A program made the translations under genes and the position numbers. Shown here piece by piece: positions 28,582 to 37,270 of a stretch of 64,000 nt of DNA. Origin of the DNA: Burkholderiales bacterium (GTDB taxonomy: Bacteria > Pseudomonadota > Gammaproteobacteria > Burkholderiales > SG8-41); the NCBI GenBank assembly GCA_020854035.1, contig JADZGE010000018.1:1-64000 (forward strand), written 5' to 3'. The stretch's first letter is position 1; the number at the start of each line of letters is the position of its first letter. The notes under the pieces are model-generated. The model saw only the letters and a list, made by a program, of their open reading frames with translations, did no database searches and was not told the DNA's origin.

Positions 28582-29464
28582 CGAGCGCTCGTTCGGGCAG
28601 CCCGGCGGCGGCGGCGAGCGCCCGCGACACCAGCGTTTCCACGAGTTCGCTGCGGAACCCGGCGCTCGCGTGCTGATCGGAGTGAGCCGGAACGCTCGCG
28701 CGTGCGGCCCGCGCCGCCTCGCGCACGCGCCGCGCGTCCGGAACCTCCGCGAGGAGTGGTTCGAGCGCGGCGGGCACGAGCCCCGTGCCCTCGCCGGCCC
28801 CGAACACGGCGACGCGGCCGGCGCGGCAGCGGCCCGCGTCGTCGAGATCGAGCGTGCACGCCGCGCCGGCGATCGCGAAATCGCCGCGCCGCCGCGCCAG
28901 CTCGCGAAAGCCCCAGCGCCGGCCGGGCGGCCACGCCGGGAACTCCACCTCCACCAGCAGTTCCCCGGGCGCGAGCGCCGTCGTGAACGGGCCGAGAAAG
29001 AACGCCGCCGCCGGGATCGCGCGCCGTCCCCCGGGCCGCGCGGCGATCAGGCGCGCGTCGCAGGCGAGGCACAACGCCGGCCACTCGGCCGCGGGGTCGG
29101 CGTGGCAGGCGCTGCCGCCCACCGTGCCGCGATTGCGAATCTGGGGGTGCGCGATGTAGCGCACGGCGTGATGCAGGAGCGGGAGCCGCTCGCGTACCGG
29201 CTCGCTTTCCTCGAAGGTTGCATGCGGGGTCATGGCGCCGAAGATGAAGGCACCGTCCGCGCGCGCGCGCGGCGCGCCGGACGCGAGAGCGGCGATGCGC
29301 CCCAGGTCGACGAGGAGGCCGGGGGCGGCAAGGCGGTAATGCAGCGAGGGCAGCAGGCTCTGTCCGCCGGCAAGCACGCGGGCACGGTCGCCGTGCCCGG
29401 CGAGAAGGGCGAGCGCCGCTTCCACCGTCTCGGGCGCCTCGTAGTCGAAGCGGGGCGATTTCAT
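28574..29464 (-). CDS. Molybdenum hydroxylase FAD-binding subunit
   Basis: A 296-residue FAD subunit (CoxM-like). MKSPRFDYEAPETVEAALALL is the family start and sets the ATG at 29464. RVLAGGQSLLP near residue 32 and RNRGTVGGSACHADPAAEWP near 107 bind FAD. It is the first gene of the operon and diverges from the ABC importer genes, with a palindromic operator in the 180 bp between them. Confidence 0.93.
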   Translation of the reverse strand: MKSPRFDYEAPETVEAALALLAGHGDRARVLAGGQSLLPSLHYRLAAPGLLVDLGRIAALASGAPRARADGAFIFGAMTPHATFEESEPVRERLPLLHHAVRYIAHPQIRNRGTVGGSACHADPAAEWPALCLACDARLIAARPGGRRAIPAAAFFLGPFTTALAPGELLVEVEFPAWPPGRRWGFRELARRRGDFAIAGAACTLDLDDAGRCRAGRVAVFGAGEGTGLVPAALEPLLAEVPDARRVREAARAARASVPAHSDQHASAGFRSELVETLVSRALAAAAGLPERALDD

Positions 29465-29508
29465 GACGGGTGGGGCGACACCGCGCGCGGGCTCGCGCGG
29501 CGGGCGGC

Positions 29509-29546
29509 TTGACAATCCCCCTGATTGTGATCACGCTATGTGATCG
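29509..29546 (+). promoter_or_regulatory. Promoter with GATCAC palindromic operator, site 1
   Basis: TTGACA at 29509-29514, 17 bp spacer, -10-like CACGCT at 29532-29537. The palindrome TGATCACGC-T-ATGTGATCG (29528-29546) covers the -10. It drives the ABC importer genes rightward and could also affect the divergent molybdenum hydroxylase operon. The least symmetric of four such sites. Confidence 0.75.
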
Positions 29547-29644
29547 TAACAGATCGCCCGCGGGCGGTGAAAGCGGTGCGCCGCGGGTGCCGTGGCACGG
29601 TGTCCGGTTTGCCTTCGGGCGGTCCTCGCGAAAGGAGAATCATT

Positions 29645-30634
29645 ATGACGATCGGTGGCTGGCGGCGCCTGTGCGCGCCCCTCGTTGGCGCGCTGCTGTG
29701 GGGTGGCGGGAGCGCCGCGTACTCGCAGGAGCAGGTGAACTTGCGCTTCAGCTGGCGGCTGAAGGGCGAATACGCCTTCATGTTCGTGGCGCAGGAAAAG
29801 GGGTATTACGCGCGCGAGGGCGTCAACGTGCGCCTGGGCGAGGGCGCCGGCGCGCAGGCCGCCCTCGGCGCGCTGCTGCAGGGCCAGGAAGATGCCGTGC
29901 AACTGCCCGGTATCTTCGCGATCACGGCGATCACGAAGGGCATGCCGGTAAAGCTGATCGCGCTGTACCACCCCGTTACCCCGATGGCGTTGATCTCGAA
30001 GCCCGAGAAGCCGGTGAACGTGCCGAAGGACCTCGAGGGGAAGACGATCGCCACGGCGGTGGGCGAGACCGGAACCTCCTACCTCGACACGTTCTGCCGG
30101 CGAAACGGCATCGATTGCGGAAAGGTCACGCGGGTACAGGTCCACGCGCAGGCGCGTGTGCCCTCCTTCATACAGGGCAAGGTCGATGTCGTCAGCGTCT
30201 ACCAGACCAACGACCTCCCCATCCTGAGGGAGAAGGAGCCGGTCAAGTTCGTCGTGCTCGAAATGGACAAGCACGGCATGGCGGTACCGGGACTGGCGAT
30301 CGTCACGAGCGATGCACTGATCGCGAAGCGCCCGGACGCGCTGCGCCGCCTGCTCAAGGCGGCCGGCGAGGGCGTGCTCGAAGCGCGCAAGGACCCCGGC
30401 GCGGCGGCGGCGATGATGATCAAGCACTGGTCCGGCAACCCGGGACAATCCATCGTGACCGCGCAGGTCAAGGCGACGGTGGACGCCGTGCCGGTTGCAA
30501 CCGGCAGGCCCGTCGGCTGGATCCAGGAGAAGGTGATAAGCGACGCGCTGGAGCTGCTCAAGTCCGCCGGCGAGATCGACACGCCCCGGCCCGTCGCCAC
30601 GTACTACACCAACGCCTTGCTGGGCGCGAAATAG
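29645..30634 (+). CDS. ABC transporter substrate-binding protein (NMT1/THI5-like)
   Basis: A 329-residue periplasmic protein with a signal peptide (about residues 1-27, ending SAAYSQ). RFSWRLKGEYAFMFVAQEKGYY near 33 is the typical opening of the NMT1/SsuA-like group that serves nitrate, sulfonate, taurine and thiamine-precursor importers. The ATG at 29645 has AAAGGAG 8 bases upstream (29631-29637). Permease and ATPase genes follow. The leader is about 100 bases from the operator-covered promoter. Confidence 0.92.
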   Translation: MTIGGWRRLCAPLVGALLWGGGSAAYSQEQVNLRFSWRLKGEYAFMFVAQEKGYYAREGVNVRLGEGAGAQAALGALLQGQEDAVQLPGIFAITAITKGMPVKLIALYHPVTPMALISKPEKPVNVPKDLEGKTIATAVGETGTSYLDTFCRRNGIDCGKVTRVQVHAQARVPSFIQGKVDVVSVYQTNDLPILREKEPVKFVVLEMDKHGMAVPGLAIVTSDALIAKRPDALRRLLKAAGEGVLEARKDPGAAAAMMIKHWSGNPGQSIVTAQVKATVDAVPVATGRPVGWIQEKVISDALELLKSAGEIDTPRPVATYYTNALLGAK

Positions 30635-30698
30635 CGGATCGCGGGCGAGCGCGCGGGCGCCCGGCGCCTGCGCGCTCCTCCCCCGGAAGGACGCCGCC

Positions 30699-31484
30699 GT
30701 GTCCCTGCCCAGGCGCAGGTTCGACTTCTCCCGCTCGGTGATGGAGCCGGCGGCGGCGCCGCTGCTCGCGGTGGTGTTGCTCGGAGCCTGGCAGGCGGCG
30801 GTGCCCCTCGCGGGCATTTCGGAGTTCGTGCTGCCGACGCCGTGGATCGTCCTCAAACGCATCGTCGCCGACTGGTACCTGCTGCTTCAGCACTCGTGGA
30901 TCACGGTGCTCGAGGTGACGTTCGGTTTCGGCATCGCCGTCGTGACGGGAATTCCCACGGCGCTCGCCATCTTCTACTGGCGCGTGTTCGAGCGGGCGGT
31001 CTACCCGCTGCTCGTTGCGCTGCAGACGGTGCCCAAGGTGGTGCTCGCGCCGCTGCTGGTGCTCTACCTGGGCTACGACTGGGCGCCGAAGATCTTCCTC
31101 GCGTTCCTCATCTCCTACTTCCCGATCGTGATCGCCACCGTGGTGGGGTTGCAATCGCTCGACAAGCCGATGATCGACCTCCTGCGCTCGATGGGCGCGA
31201 ACGAGTGGCAGGTGTTCGTGAAACTGCGGATGCCCGCCGCGCTGCCGAACATTTTCGGCGGGTTCAAGGTCGGCGTCGGGCTCGCGGTGATCGGCGCGGT
31301 GATCGGCGAGTACGTCGCGGCCGAGCGCGGCATCGGCTACCTGCAGTTGCAGGCGAACGCGAAGTTCGACACCGCGCTCAGCTTCGCCGCCGTCGTGGTG
31401 ATTTCCGGGGTGGGGGTTCTCCTTTTCTCGATCATCGGTTTCCTCGAACGCCGGATCGTTTTCCAGCGCGAGGCCGCCCGGTGA
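30699..31484 (+). CDS. ABC transporter permease
   Basis: A 261-residue inner-membrane permease with a GTG start and about six membrane segments. The EAA-type loop reads LRSMGANEWQVFVKLRMPAALPNIF (only partly quoted as a motif, near residue 165). It belongs to the SsuC/TauC-like class matching the upstream binding protein. Its stop overlaps the ATPase start. Confidence 0.93.
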   Translation: MSLPRRRFDFSRSVMEPAAAPLLAVVLLGAWQAAVPLAGISEFVLPTPWIVLKRIVADWYLLLQHSWITVLEVTFGFGIAVVTGIPTALAIFYWRVFERAVYPLLVALQTVPKVVLAPLLVLYLGYDWAPKIFLAFLISYFPIVIATVVGLQSLDKPMIDLLRSMGANEWQVFVKLRMPAALPNIFGGFKVGVGLAVIGAVIGEYVAAERGIGYLQLQANAKFDTALSFAAVVVISGVGVLLFSIIGFLERRIVFQREAAR

Positions 31485-32290
31485 GCGCGGCTGGCGCTGC
31501 GCCCGCGCCCGGTGGCGTCGCCGTGCGGCTCGAAGGGGTCGCCAAGACCTACGAGACGCGCGAGGGCGATTCGGTGCCGGCGCTGGAGCCGACCGATCTC
31601 GGCATCGAGCCGGGGCAGTTCGTCGCGATCGTCGGGCCGAGCGGCTGCGGCAAGAGCACCACGCTCGCGCTGATCGCCGGCTTGCTCGCGCCGAGCGCGG
31701 GGCGCATCGTGCTCGACGGCGAGGTGGTGCGCCGGCCGCATCCCCGGATCGGCGTCGTGTTCCAGACCGACCTGCTGCTCTACTGGCGCACCGTGATCGA
31801 CAACATCCTGCTGCCGATCGAGGTGAAACTCGGCAATCCGCGCGATTACGCGCGCCGCGCCGAACAACTGCTCGAGCAGGTCGGGCTGCAGGGCTTCGGC
31901 GGCAAGTATCCGGGCGAGCTCTCGGGTGGCATGCGGCAGCGTGTCGCGATCTGCCGCGCGTTGATTCAGGAGCCGGGACTGCTGCTGATGGACGAGCCGT
32001 TCGGCGCGCTCGACGCGCTCACGCGCGAGCAGATGATCGTCGACCTGCAGGCGATGTGGCTCTCGGTGCGCAACACGGTCCTCTTCATCACGCACAGTAT
32101 CGACGAGGCGGTGTTCCTCTCCGATCGCGTTCTCGTCATGTCGCCGCGACCCGGCCGTATCGATCTCGACCTTGCCGTGGAACTGCCCCGGCCGCGGCGC
32201 TGGGCGGTGCACACCGAGCCGCGGTTCATCGATTACACCGCCCGGATCCGGCGGATTTTCGAGGCCAAGGGGATATTGACCGAGCGCTGA
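31481..32290 (+). CDS. ABC transporter ATP-binding protein
   Basis: A 269-residue ATPase of the SsuB/TauB class. Walker A GPSGCGKST (about residues 49-57), signature LSGGMRQR near 146, Walker B LLLMDEPFGALD near 167, and H-loop ITHSIDEAV near 205. A GTG start at 31481 overlaps the permease stop (GTGA). It completes a binding protein, permease and ATPase importer. Confidence 0.95.
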   Translation: MSAAGAAPAPGGVAVRLEGVAKTYETREGDSVPALEPTDLGIEPGQFVAIVGPSGCGKSTTLALIAGLLAPSAGRIVLDGEVVRRPHPRIGVVFQTDLLLYWRTVIDNILLPIEVKLGNPRDYARRAEQLLEQVGLQGFGGKYPGELSGGMRQRVAICRALIQEPGLLLMDEPFGALDALTREQMIVDLQAMWLSVRNTVLFITHSIDEAVFLSDRVLVMSPRPGRIDLDLAVELPRPRRWAVHTEPRFIDYTARIRRIFEAKGILTER

Positions 32291-32339
32291 CCGACATGGC
32301 GCACCGGTCACGGTTCAAGCGACGCTGCATCGGGCGAAG

Positions 32340-33425
32340 ATGAGGGTGGCGATACTGGGCGCGGGGGCGGGTGGCGCCGCCGCCGTCGGTGACCTCATGC
32401 TCGCCGGCCACGAGGTGACGCTGTGGAACCGCTCGGAGGCGACGCTCGCGCCCTTCATCGCGCGGGGCGGGGTCGAGTATGACGGCATATTGGGCGAGGG
32501 ATTCGCGCGGCCCGCGCTCATGACCCGCGAGATCGCCGGGGCGGTGCGCGGCGCCGCGGTCGCGCTCGTGTGCCTGCCCACGATCTCGCACGCCGCCCTC
32601 GCGCACGCCCTCGCCGAAGCCGGAGCGCATTCGATTCCGGTCGTGCTCAACCCCGGGCATACCGGGGGCGCGCTCGAATTTCGCGAAGCCTACCGGACCG
32701 CGAGCGGGGGGTCCGCGCCGCCCATCGCCGAGTTCAACACCCTCGCCTACATCGCGCGAAAGTATGAGCCCGCGCGGGTGACGGTCTCGGGCAAGGGGAG
32801 GTTTCTGCGCCTCGGTGCATTGCCGGGCGGCGCCGCCGCGGCGGCCGCGGCCCGGGAGCTCTACCCGGCGAGCCGCGTCGTTCCCGACGTGCTGAACTCC
32901 AGCCTCGCCAACCTCAACATGGTGCTCCACGCGCCGGGAGCGGTGCTCGGCGCCGCCTGGGTCGAAGCGACGGGGGGCGATTTCACGTTCTACGTGCAGG
33001 GCATGACGCCCGGCGTGACGCGCGTCGTGAAAGCGCTCGACGCCGAGCGCCTTGCCGTCGCGCGCGCCTTCGGCCACGATCTCCCCCACCTCGGAGCCGA
33101 GATGCAGCTCTACGGTACGGTCGAGCCGTCCGCCACCGATACGACGGATCTTGCGGCCGCGATCTCGGGCGGCACGGCGAACGCCCGCATCAGGGCACCG
33201 GACTCGCTCGAGCACCGCTATTATCTCGAGGACTTCGGCCACGGTCTCGTGCCGTTTCTCGCGCTCGCCGCGGCCGCCGGCGTCCCCGCGCCGACGGCGC
33301 AGGCGCTGCTCGAGCTCGGCGCGACGCTCACGGGGAAGGACTTCCGGACCCGCGGGCGCACCGCCCGGGCGATGGGGATCGAGGGCCTCGACCGGGCGGG
33401 GCTGCTGCGGCTGGTGCGGCAGTGA
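32340..33425 (+). CDS. NAD(P)-dependent opine-dehydrogenase-like protein
   Basis: A 361-residue Rossmann protein. It opens MRVAILGAGAGGAAAVGDLMLAGHEV (GxGxxG near residues 7-12) and has an octopine/nopaline dehydrogenase-type C-terminal half with NSSLANLNMVLHAPGAVLGAAW near 190, where the conserved His lies. Such enzymes couple amino acids and keto acids, or split such conjugates. It is 49 bp downstream of the ATPase gene, so probably part of the importer operon; substrate unknown. Confidence 0.8.
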   Translation: MRVAILGAGAGGAAAVGDLMLAGHEVTLWNRSEATLAPFIARGGVEYDGILGEGFARPALMTREIAGAVRGAAVALVCLPTISHAALAHALAEAGAHSIPVVLNPGHTGGALEFREAYRTASGGSAPPIAEFNTLAYIARKYEPARVTVSGKGRFLRLGALPGGAAAAAAARELYPASRVVPDVLNSSLANLNMVLHAPGAVLGAAWVEATGGDFTFYVQGMTPGVTRVVKALDAERLAVARAFGHDLPHLGAEMQLYGTVEPSATDTTDLAAAISGGTANARIRAPDSLEHRYYLEDFGHGLVPFLALAAAAGVPAPTAQALLELGATLTGKDFRTRGRTARAMGIEGLDRAGLLRLVRQ

Positions 33426-33472
33426 GCGCCTCGCGGCGCGGGTGGCGCGCGTGAACGCCGGGCTTCGTCCGC

Positions 33473-33510
33473 TTGACAAGGCCGGCTCCTCTGATCACAC
33501 TGTGTGATCA
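33473..33510 (+). promoter_or_regulatory. Promoter with GATCAC palindromic operator, site 2
   Basis: TTGACA at 33473-33478, 17 bp spacer, -10-like CACACT at 33496-33501. A perfect 19-bp palindrome TGATCACACTGTGTGATCA (33492-33510) lies over the -10. It precedes the enolase-superfamily, M24 and amidohydrolase genes. Confidence 0.85.
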
Positions 33511-33538
33511 CAATAGCCCCGTCCGCCCGAGTCCGCCG

Positions 33539-34699
33539 GTGAGCCGCATCGCGTCCGTCGCAACCGTTCTCGTCCAGTTGCCCACGCGGCGGGAGCACAA
33601 GTGGACGGGGCTGACCGAGCCGATCGGGCGCTACATCCTGGTGAAGATGACCGACGCCGACGGCCGCACGGGCTGGGGCGAGGCGGCGGCGCTCAAGGAC
33701 TGGGGCGGCGAGTTCGGGCGCTACTTCGGCGAATCCGCGGGCATCGTCGAGCACGTCGTCTCGCGCTACCTCGCGCCGGCGGTGGCCGGACTCGACCCGG
33801 CGAACATCGTCGAGTTGCACGCGCGCATGGACGCCGTCATCAAGGGTTATCCGTACGCGAAGGCGGCCGTCGAGTTCGCGGCCTACGACCTCGCGGGCCA
33901 GCGCCTCGGCGTGCCCGTGCACATGCTGCTCGGCGGGCGCGCGCGCGAGCGCGTGCCCGTGACCCATTCGATCGGGCTGATTGCGGTGGCGGAGGCGGAG
34001 GCGGAGGCCGCGCGCGTGGCGCAAGAGGGCATCCGCACGATCAAGGTGAAGATCGGCGGCGATCCCCGGCGCGACCTGGAGGTCGTGCGGGCCGTGCGCG
34101 AGGCCGCCGGGCCGGCGATGGACATCTGCGTGGACGCGAACGAGGGCTACCGCACGCCGGGCGAGGCGGTCGTCGTCCTGCGCGAGATGGAGCGCTACCG
34201 CCTCAAGTACGCGGAGCAGCCGTGCATGGGAATCGAGCGCATCGCCGAGGTGGCGCGCGCGCTCGATACCCCCGTGATGGCCGACGAGTCGGCGTGGAAC
34301 GCGCACGACGTGATGCAGATCGCGGCGCAGCACGCGATCGATATCGTCTCGATCTACACCACCAAGCCGGGCGGGCTCTACCGCGCGATGGAGGTCGCGG
34401 CGGTGTGCCGCGCGGCGGGGATCGCGTGCAACGTCAACGGCTCGATCGAGACCGGCGTCGGCAATCTCGCGAATCTCCACCTCGCGGCCGCCGCGCCGGC
34501 GGTGACGCTTTCGTGCGTGATCCCGGTATCCACGCCGGCCGAACATGTCGGCGGGCGCATCGGCGGCATCTACTACCGGGACGACCTCCTTGCCGCGCCC
34601 ATGCGCTTCGCGGACGGCGCGATCGAGGTTCCGGTCGCCCCGGGCATGGGGATCGCCGTGGATGCGTCGAAAATCGAGAGGTACCGGGTCGCCTCGTGA
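33539..34699 (+). CDS. Mandelate racemase/muconate lactonizing enzyme family protein
   Basis: A 386-residue enolase-superfamily enzyme. The N-terminal capping domain is followed by a TIM barrel with KVKIGG (K-x-K base, near residue 165), DICVDANEGY, KYAEQP and VMADES as the three metal ligands. The last barrel strands include NVNGSIETGVG. Such enzymes remove a proton next to a carboxylate, then racemise, cyclise or eliminate. I chose the GTG at 33539, as an upstream start would translate through the operator. Coupled to the next gene by GTGA. Confidence 0.88.
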   Translation: MSRIASVATVLVQLPTRREHKWTGLTEPIGRYILVKMTDADGRTGWGEAAALKDWGGEFGRYFGESAGIVEHVVSRYLAPAVAGLDPANIVELHARMDAVIKGYPYAKAAVEFAAYDLAGQRLGVPVHMLLGGRARERVPVTHSIGLIAVAEAEAEAARVAQEGIRTIKVKIGGDPRRDLEVVRAVREAAGPAMDICVDANEGYRTPGEAVVVLREMERYRLKYAEQPCMGIERIAEVARALDTPVMADESAWNAHDVMQIAAQHAIDIVSIYTTKPGGLYRAMEVAAVCRAAGIACNVNGSIETGVGNLANLHLAAAAPAVTLSCVIPVSTPAEHVGGRIGGIYYRDDLLAAPMRFADGAIEVPVAPGMGIAVDASKIERYRVAS

Positions 34700-35829
34700 G
34701 ACAGGATATCGTTGCGCGCCAGCGGGCGGCGATGCGCGAGGCCGCGCTCGACGCCATGATTTCGTGCTCGCCGGAGAACTTCGCCTATCTCACCGGCTTC
34801 GTCGTTCCCTCGCAGCCGCTGATCCGTCACCGGCACGCGATGGTCATCGTCACCGCGTCGGGCGGCTCGGCGCTGTTCGCCGTCGACATGGAGGCGACCA
34901 CGATCCGGCGGCGCGAGCCGGAGATGCCGGCCACCATCTGGGCCGAGTTCACCGACGACGCCATGGCCGTGCTCGCGGACCAGTTGCGCGGTCTCGGGCT
35001 CGGCGCCTCGCGCATCGGCATCGAGATGGACTACCTGCCGGCCGGTGACTTCGAGCGATTGCGCCGGGCGCTGCCCGGGGCGAGCTTTACCGCCTGCGAG
35101 GGCATCCTCGCGCGGCTGCGCCAGGTCAAGACTCCGGACGAGATCGCGCTGCTACGACGGCTCTCGCGCATCGCCGACCAGTCGATCACGGACGCGCTGC
35201 GCGCGGTCAGGGCGGGCGACTCCGAGATGGACATCGCCGCGCACCTGACGCGCGGCATCTACACCCTCGGCGCCGAGCAATTCAAGCTCATGATCGTCGC
35301 GACCGGAGAGAGGAGCCAGTTGCCGAACGTGGGCCCGAGCGAGCGCCGCCTCGAGCCCGGCGACGTGTGCCGGGTCGAGATCTTCGCGGTGATCGGTGGC
35401 TACCAGGCGGGCGTGTGCCGCACGGCGGTGGTGCGGCACGCCCCGGCGCACGCGGAGCGCATCTGGCGCAACCTCGTCGAGTGCAAGTACCTCATCATGG
35501 ACATGGTGAAGCCGGGAGCGAGCTGCCGGGCGATCTACGACGCCTTCATCCGCAAGCTCTCGGAGCTCAACCTGCCGCCGATCTCCTTCGTCGGGCACGG
35601 CATCGGGCTTAACCTGCACGAGGATCCCTACATCGGCACGACGCCGCGGCTCGGACGAAGCGGGGATGCCGGGCTCGAGGCGGGCATGGTGCTCGGCATC
35701 GAGCCGCTGTGCTATCGCACCGGGCACGGCTACGGCATGCAGAACAAGGACATGATACTGGTCACCCCGACCGGTTGCGAGCTGCTCTCCGACCATCTCG
35801 ACACCGACCGGCTGCTGGTCGTTGCGTAG
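34696..35829 (+). CDS. M24-family creatinase/Xaa-Pro peptidase-like protein with altered metal ligands
   Basis: A 377-residue two-domain protein with a creatinase-type N-domain and a pita-bread C-domain. Of the five metal ligands of true M24 peptidases, the His (FVGHGIGLNLHEDP) and one Glu (VLGIEPLCY) remain. The first Asp is Glu (CRVEIFAV), the second is Gly (YQAGVCRT), and the last Glu is replaced in MQNKDMILVT. Creatinase, a metal-free amidinohydrolase, shows similar losses, so C-N hydrolysis without metal is plausible. GTG start overlapping the previous stop. Confidence 0.8.
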   Translation: MRQDIVARQRAAMREAALDAMISCSPENFAYLTGFVVPSQPLIRHRHAMVIVTASGGSALFAVDMEATTIRRREPEMPATIWAEFTDDAMAVLADQLRGLGLGASRIGIEMDYLPAGDFERLRRALPGASFTACEGILARLRQVKTPDEIALLRRLSRIADQSITDALRAVRAGDSEMDIAAHLTRGIYTLGAEQFKLMIVATGERSQLPNVGPSERRLEPGDVCRVEIFAVIGGYQAGVCRTAVVRHAPAHAERIWRNLVECKYLIMDMVKPGASCRAIYDAFIRKLSELNLPPISFVGHGIGLNLHEDPYIGTTPRLGRSGDAGLEAGMVLGIEPLCYRTGHGYGMQNKDMILVTPTGCELLSDHLDTDRLLVVA

Positions 35830-35839
35830 GAGGCTTCCC

Positions 35840-37270
35840 ATGCGCACGCTGATCCACGATCTCGAGTTCCTGATCACGGCCGACCGCGACGACCGCGTGC
35901 TCCACGGAGCCTCCGTGGTCGTCGACGGCGACCGTATCGCCGACGCCGGCCCGGCGGCGGAGATCGCCGGGCGCCATCCGCGCGCCTCGTTCGATGCGCT
36001 CGTCGACGGCAGCCGCCGCGGGATGACACCCGGGTTCATCGACTCGCACATGCATCTCTCGGAAACGCTCTCGCGCGCGGTTTTCCCGGACAACCTCGCG
36101 ACCCGCGCCTGGGTGTTCCACTGGGCGAAGCCGTTTTACGCGAACGTCGACGGGCGCGACGAAGTGGTCGGGGCGACCCTCGGCATGGCGGAGATGCTCC
36201 GCTGCGGCACCACCTGCTTTCTCGACATGGGCGCGCAGAACGACGTCGCGGGCGTCGTGGAGGCGATCCGCGCGGTCGGCATGCGCGGCGTGACCGGCCG
36301 GCACGCCTGCGACGTCCGTCCGGAGGCGGTGCCCGAGGGCTGGACCGAGGAGATGATGGACCACCATTTCTTCGCCGACGCGAAGGCGGCGCTGAAGGCG
36401 CTCGAGGACACGGTCCGCAGCCACCACGGCGCGGCCGGCGGGCGCGTGCGCTGCTGGGTGAACATCGAAGGCAAGGAGCCCTGCAGCCTGGAGCTGCACG
36501 TGGGTTCGCGCGCGCTCGCCGAACGGCTCGGCGTGGGTACCACCTACCACCTCGCGACGAGCATCGAGGAGGCGCGGGTATCGGAGAAGCGCCACGGCGT
36601 GTGGCCCATCACGCGGATCGCCGACGCCGGCGGGCTAGGGCCGAACCTCGTCATCGCGCACGGCGTCGCGGTGACCGACGCGGAGATCGAGCGCATGGCT
36701 AAGACCGGCACCATGATCGCCTTCTGCCCGGCGACCTCGGTGAAGCTCGCGAAGGGTGCCACGAAGATCGGCAGGTACCCCGAGATGCTCGCGGCGGGCG
36801 TGCCCGTCGGCATCGGCACCGACGGCGTGTCCGCGGGCGGCACGCTGAACCTCATGCGGCAGATGTACCTCGTCGCCGGCATGTTCAAGGATTCGCGCAT
36901 GGACTCGACGCTCGTCGGCGCGCGCAAGGCGCTGCGGCTCGCCACGATCGAAGGCGCGCGGCTGCTCGGCTGGGATCAAGAGATCGGCTCCATCGAACCG
37001 GGCAAGAAGGCCGATTTCGTGCTGTTCGATCTCGACCATTTCGAATGGGTGCCCTACGGCGACCCGCTGCAGGCGCTCGTCTACTCGGCGAGTCCCGCCT
37101 CGATCGCGCAGACCTGGGTGGACGGCCGGGCGCTCTACCGCGACGGCAGGGTGCAGACCGTGGACGAGCCGGCGCTCCACCGGGAAGCGCGCGAGCGCGC
37201 GGCGGCGATCGTGAAACGCGCCGGGCTCTCGCGTGAGCGCACGCCCACGGTCAGCACCACCTACGACTGA
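35840..37270 (+). CDS. Amidohydrolase (SsnA/TrzN/ATZ-type deaminase-like)
   Basis: A 476-residue metal-dependent hydrolase. DSHMHLSE near residue 64 supplies the HxH pair, IAHGVAV near 275 the next His, and GIGTDGVSAGG near 330 the Asp. The group includes guanine, 8-oxoguanine and s-triazine aminohydrolases. ATG at 35840 is set by AGGAGG at 35828-35833. It is 10 bp after the M24 gene and overlaps the convergent COG0523 gene by 10 bp at the 3' end. Substrate unknown. Confidence 0.88.
   Translation: MRTLIHDLEFLITADRDDRVLHGASVVVDGDRIADAGPAAEIAGRHPRASFDALVDGSRRGMTPGFIDSHMHLSETLSRAVFPDNLATRAWVFHWAKPFYANVDGRDEVVGATLGMAEMLRCGTTCFLDMGAQNDVAGVVEAIRAVGMRGVTGRHACDVRPEAVPEGWTEEMMDHHFFADAKAALKALEDTVRSHHGAAGGRVRCWVNIEGKEPCSLELHVGSRALAERLGVGTTYHLATSIEEARVSEKRHGVWPITRIADAGGLGPNLVIAHGVAVTDAEIERMAKTGTMIAFCPATSVKLAKGATKIGRYPEMLAAGVPVGIGTDGVSAGGTLNLMRQMYLVAGMFKDSRMDSTLVGARKALRLATIEGARLLGWDQEIGSIEPGKKADFVLFDLDHFEWVPYGDPLQALVYSASPASIAQTWVDGRALYRDGRVQTVDEPALHREARERAAAIVKRAGLSRERTPTVSTTYD

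Noticed and set aside
25748-29464. Aerobic CO dehydrogenase (coxMSL)
   Set aside because: The form I active-site loop with its Cys is absent; the AYRGAGR-like loop points to another molybdenum hydroxylase.
33473-33538. Upstream start for the enolase-superfamily gene
   Set aside because: These codons would be the -35, operator and leader of promoter 2.
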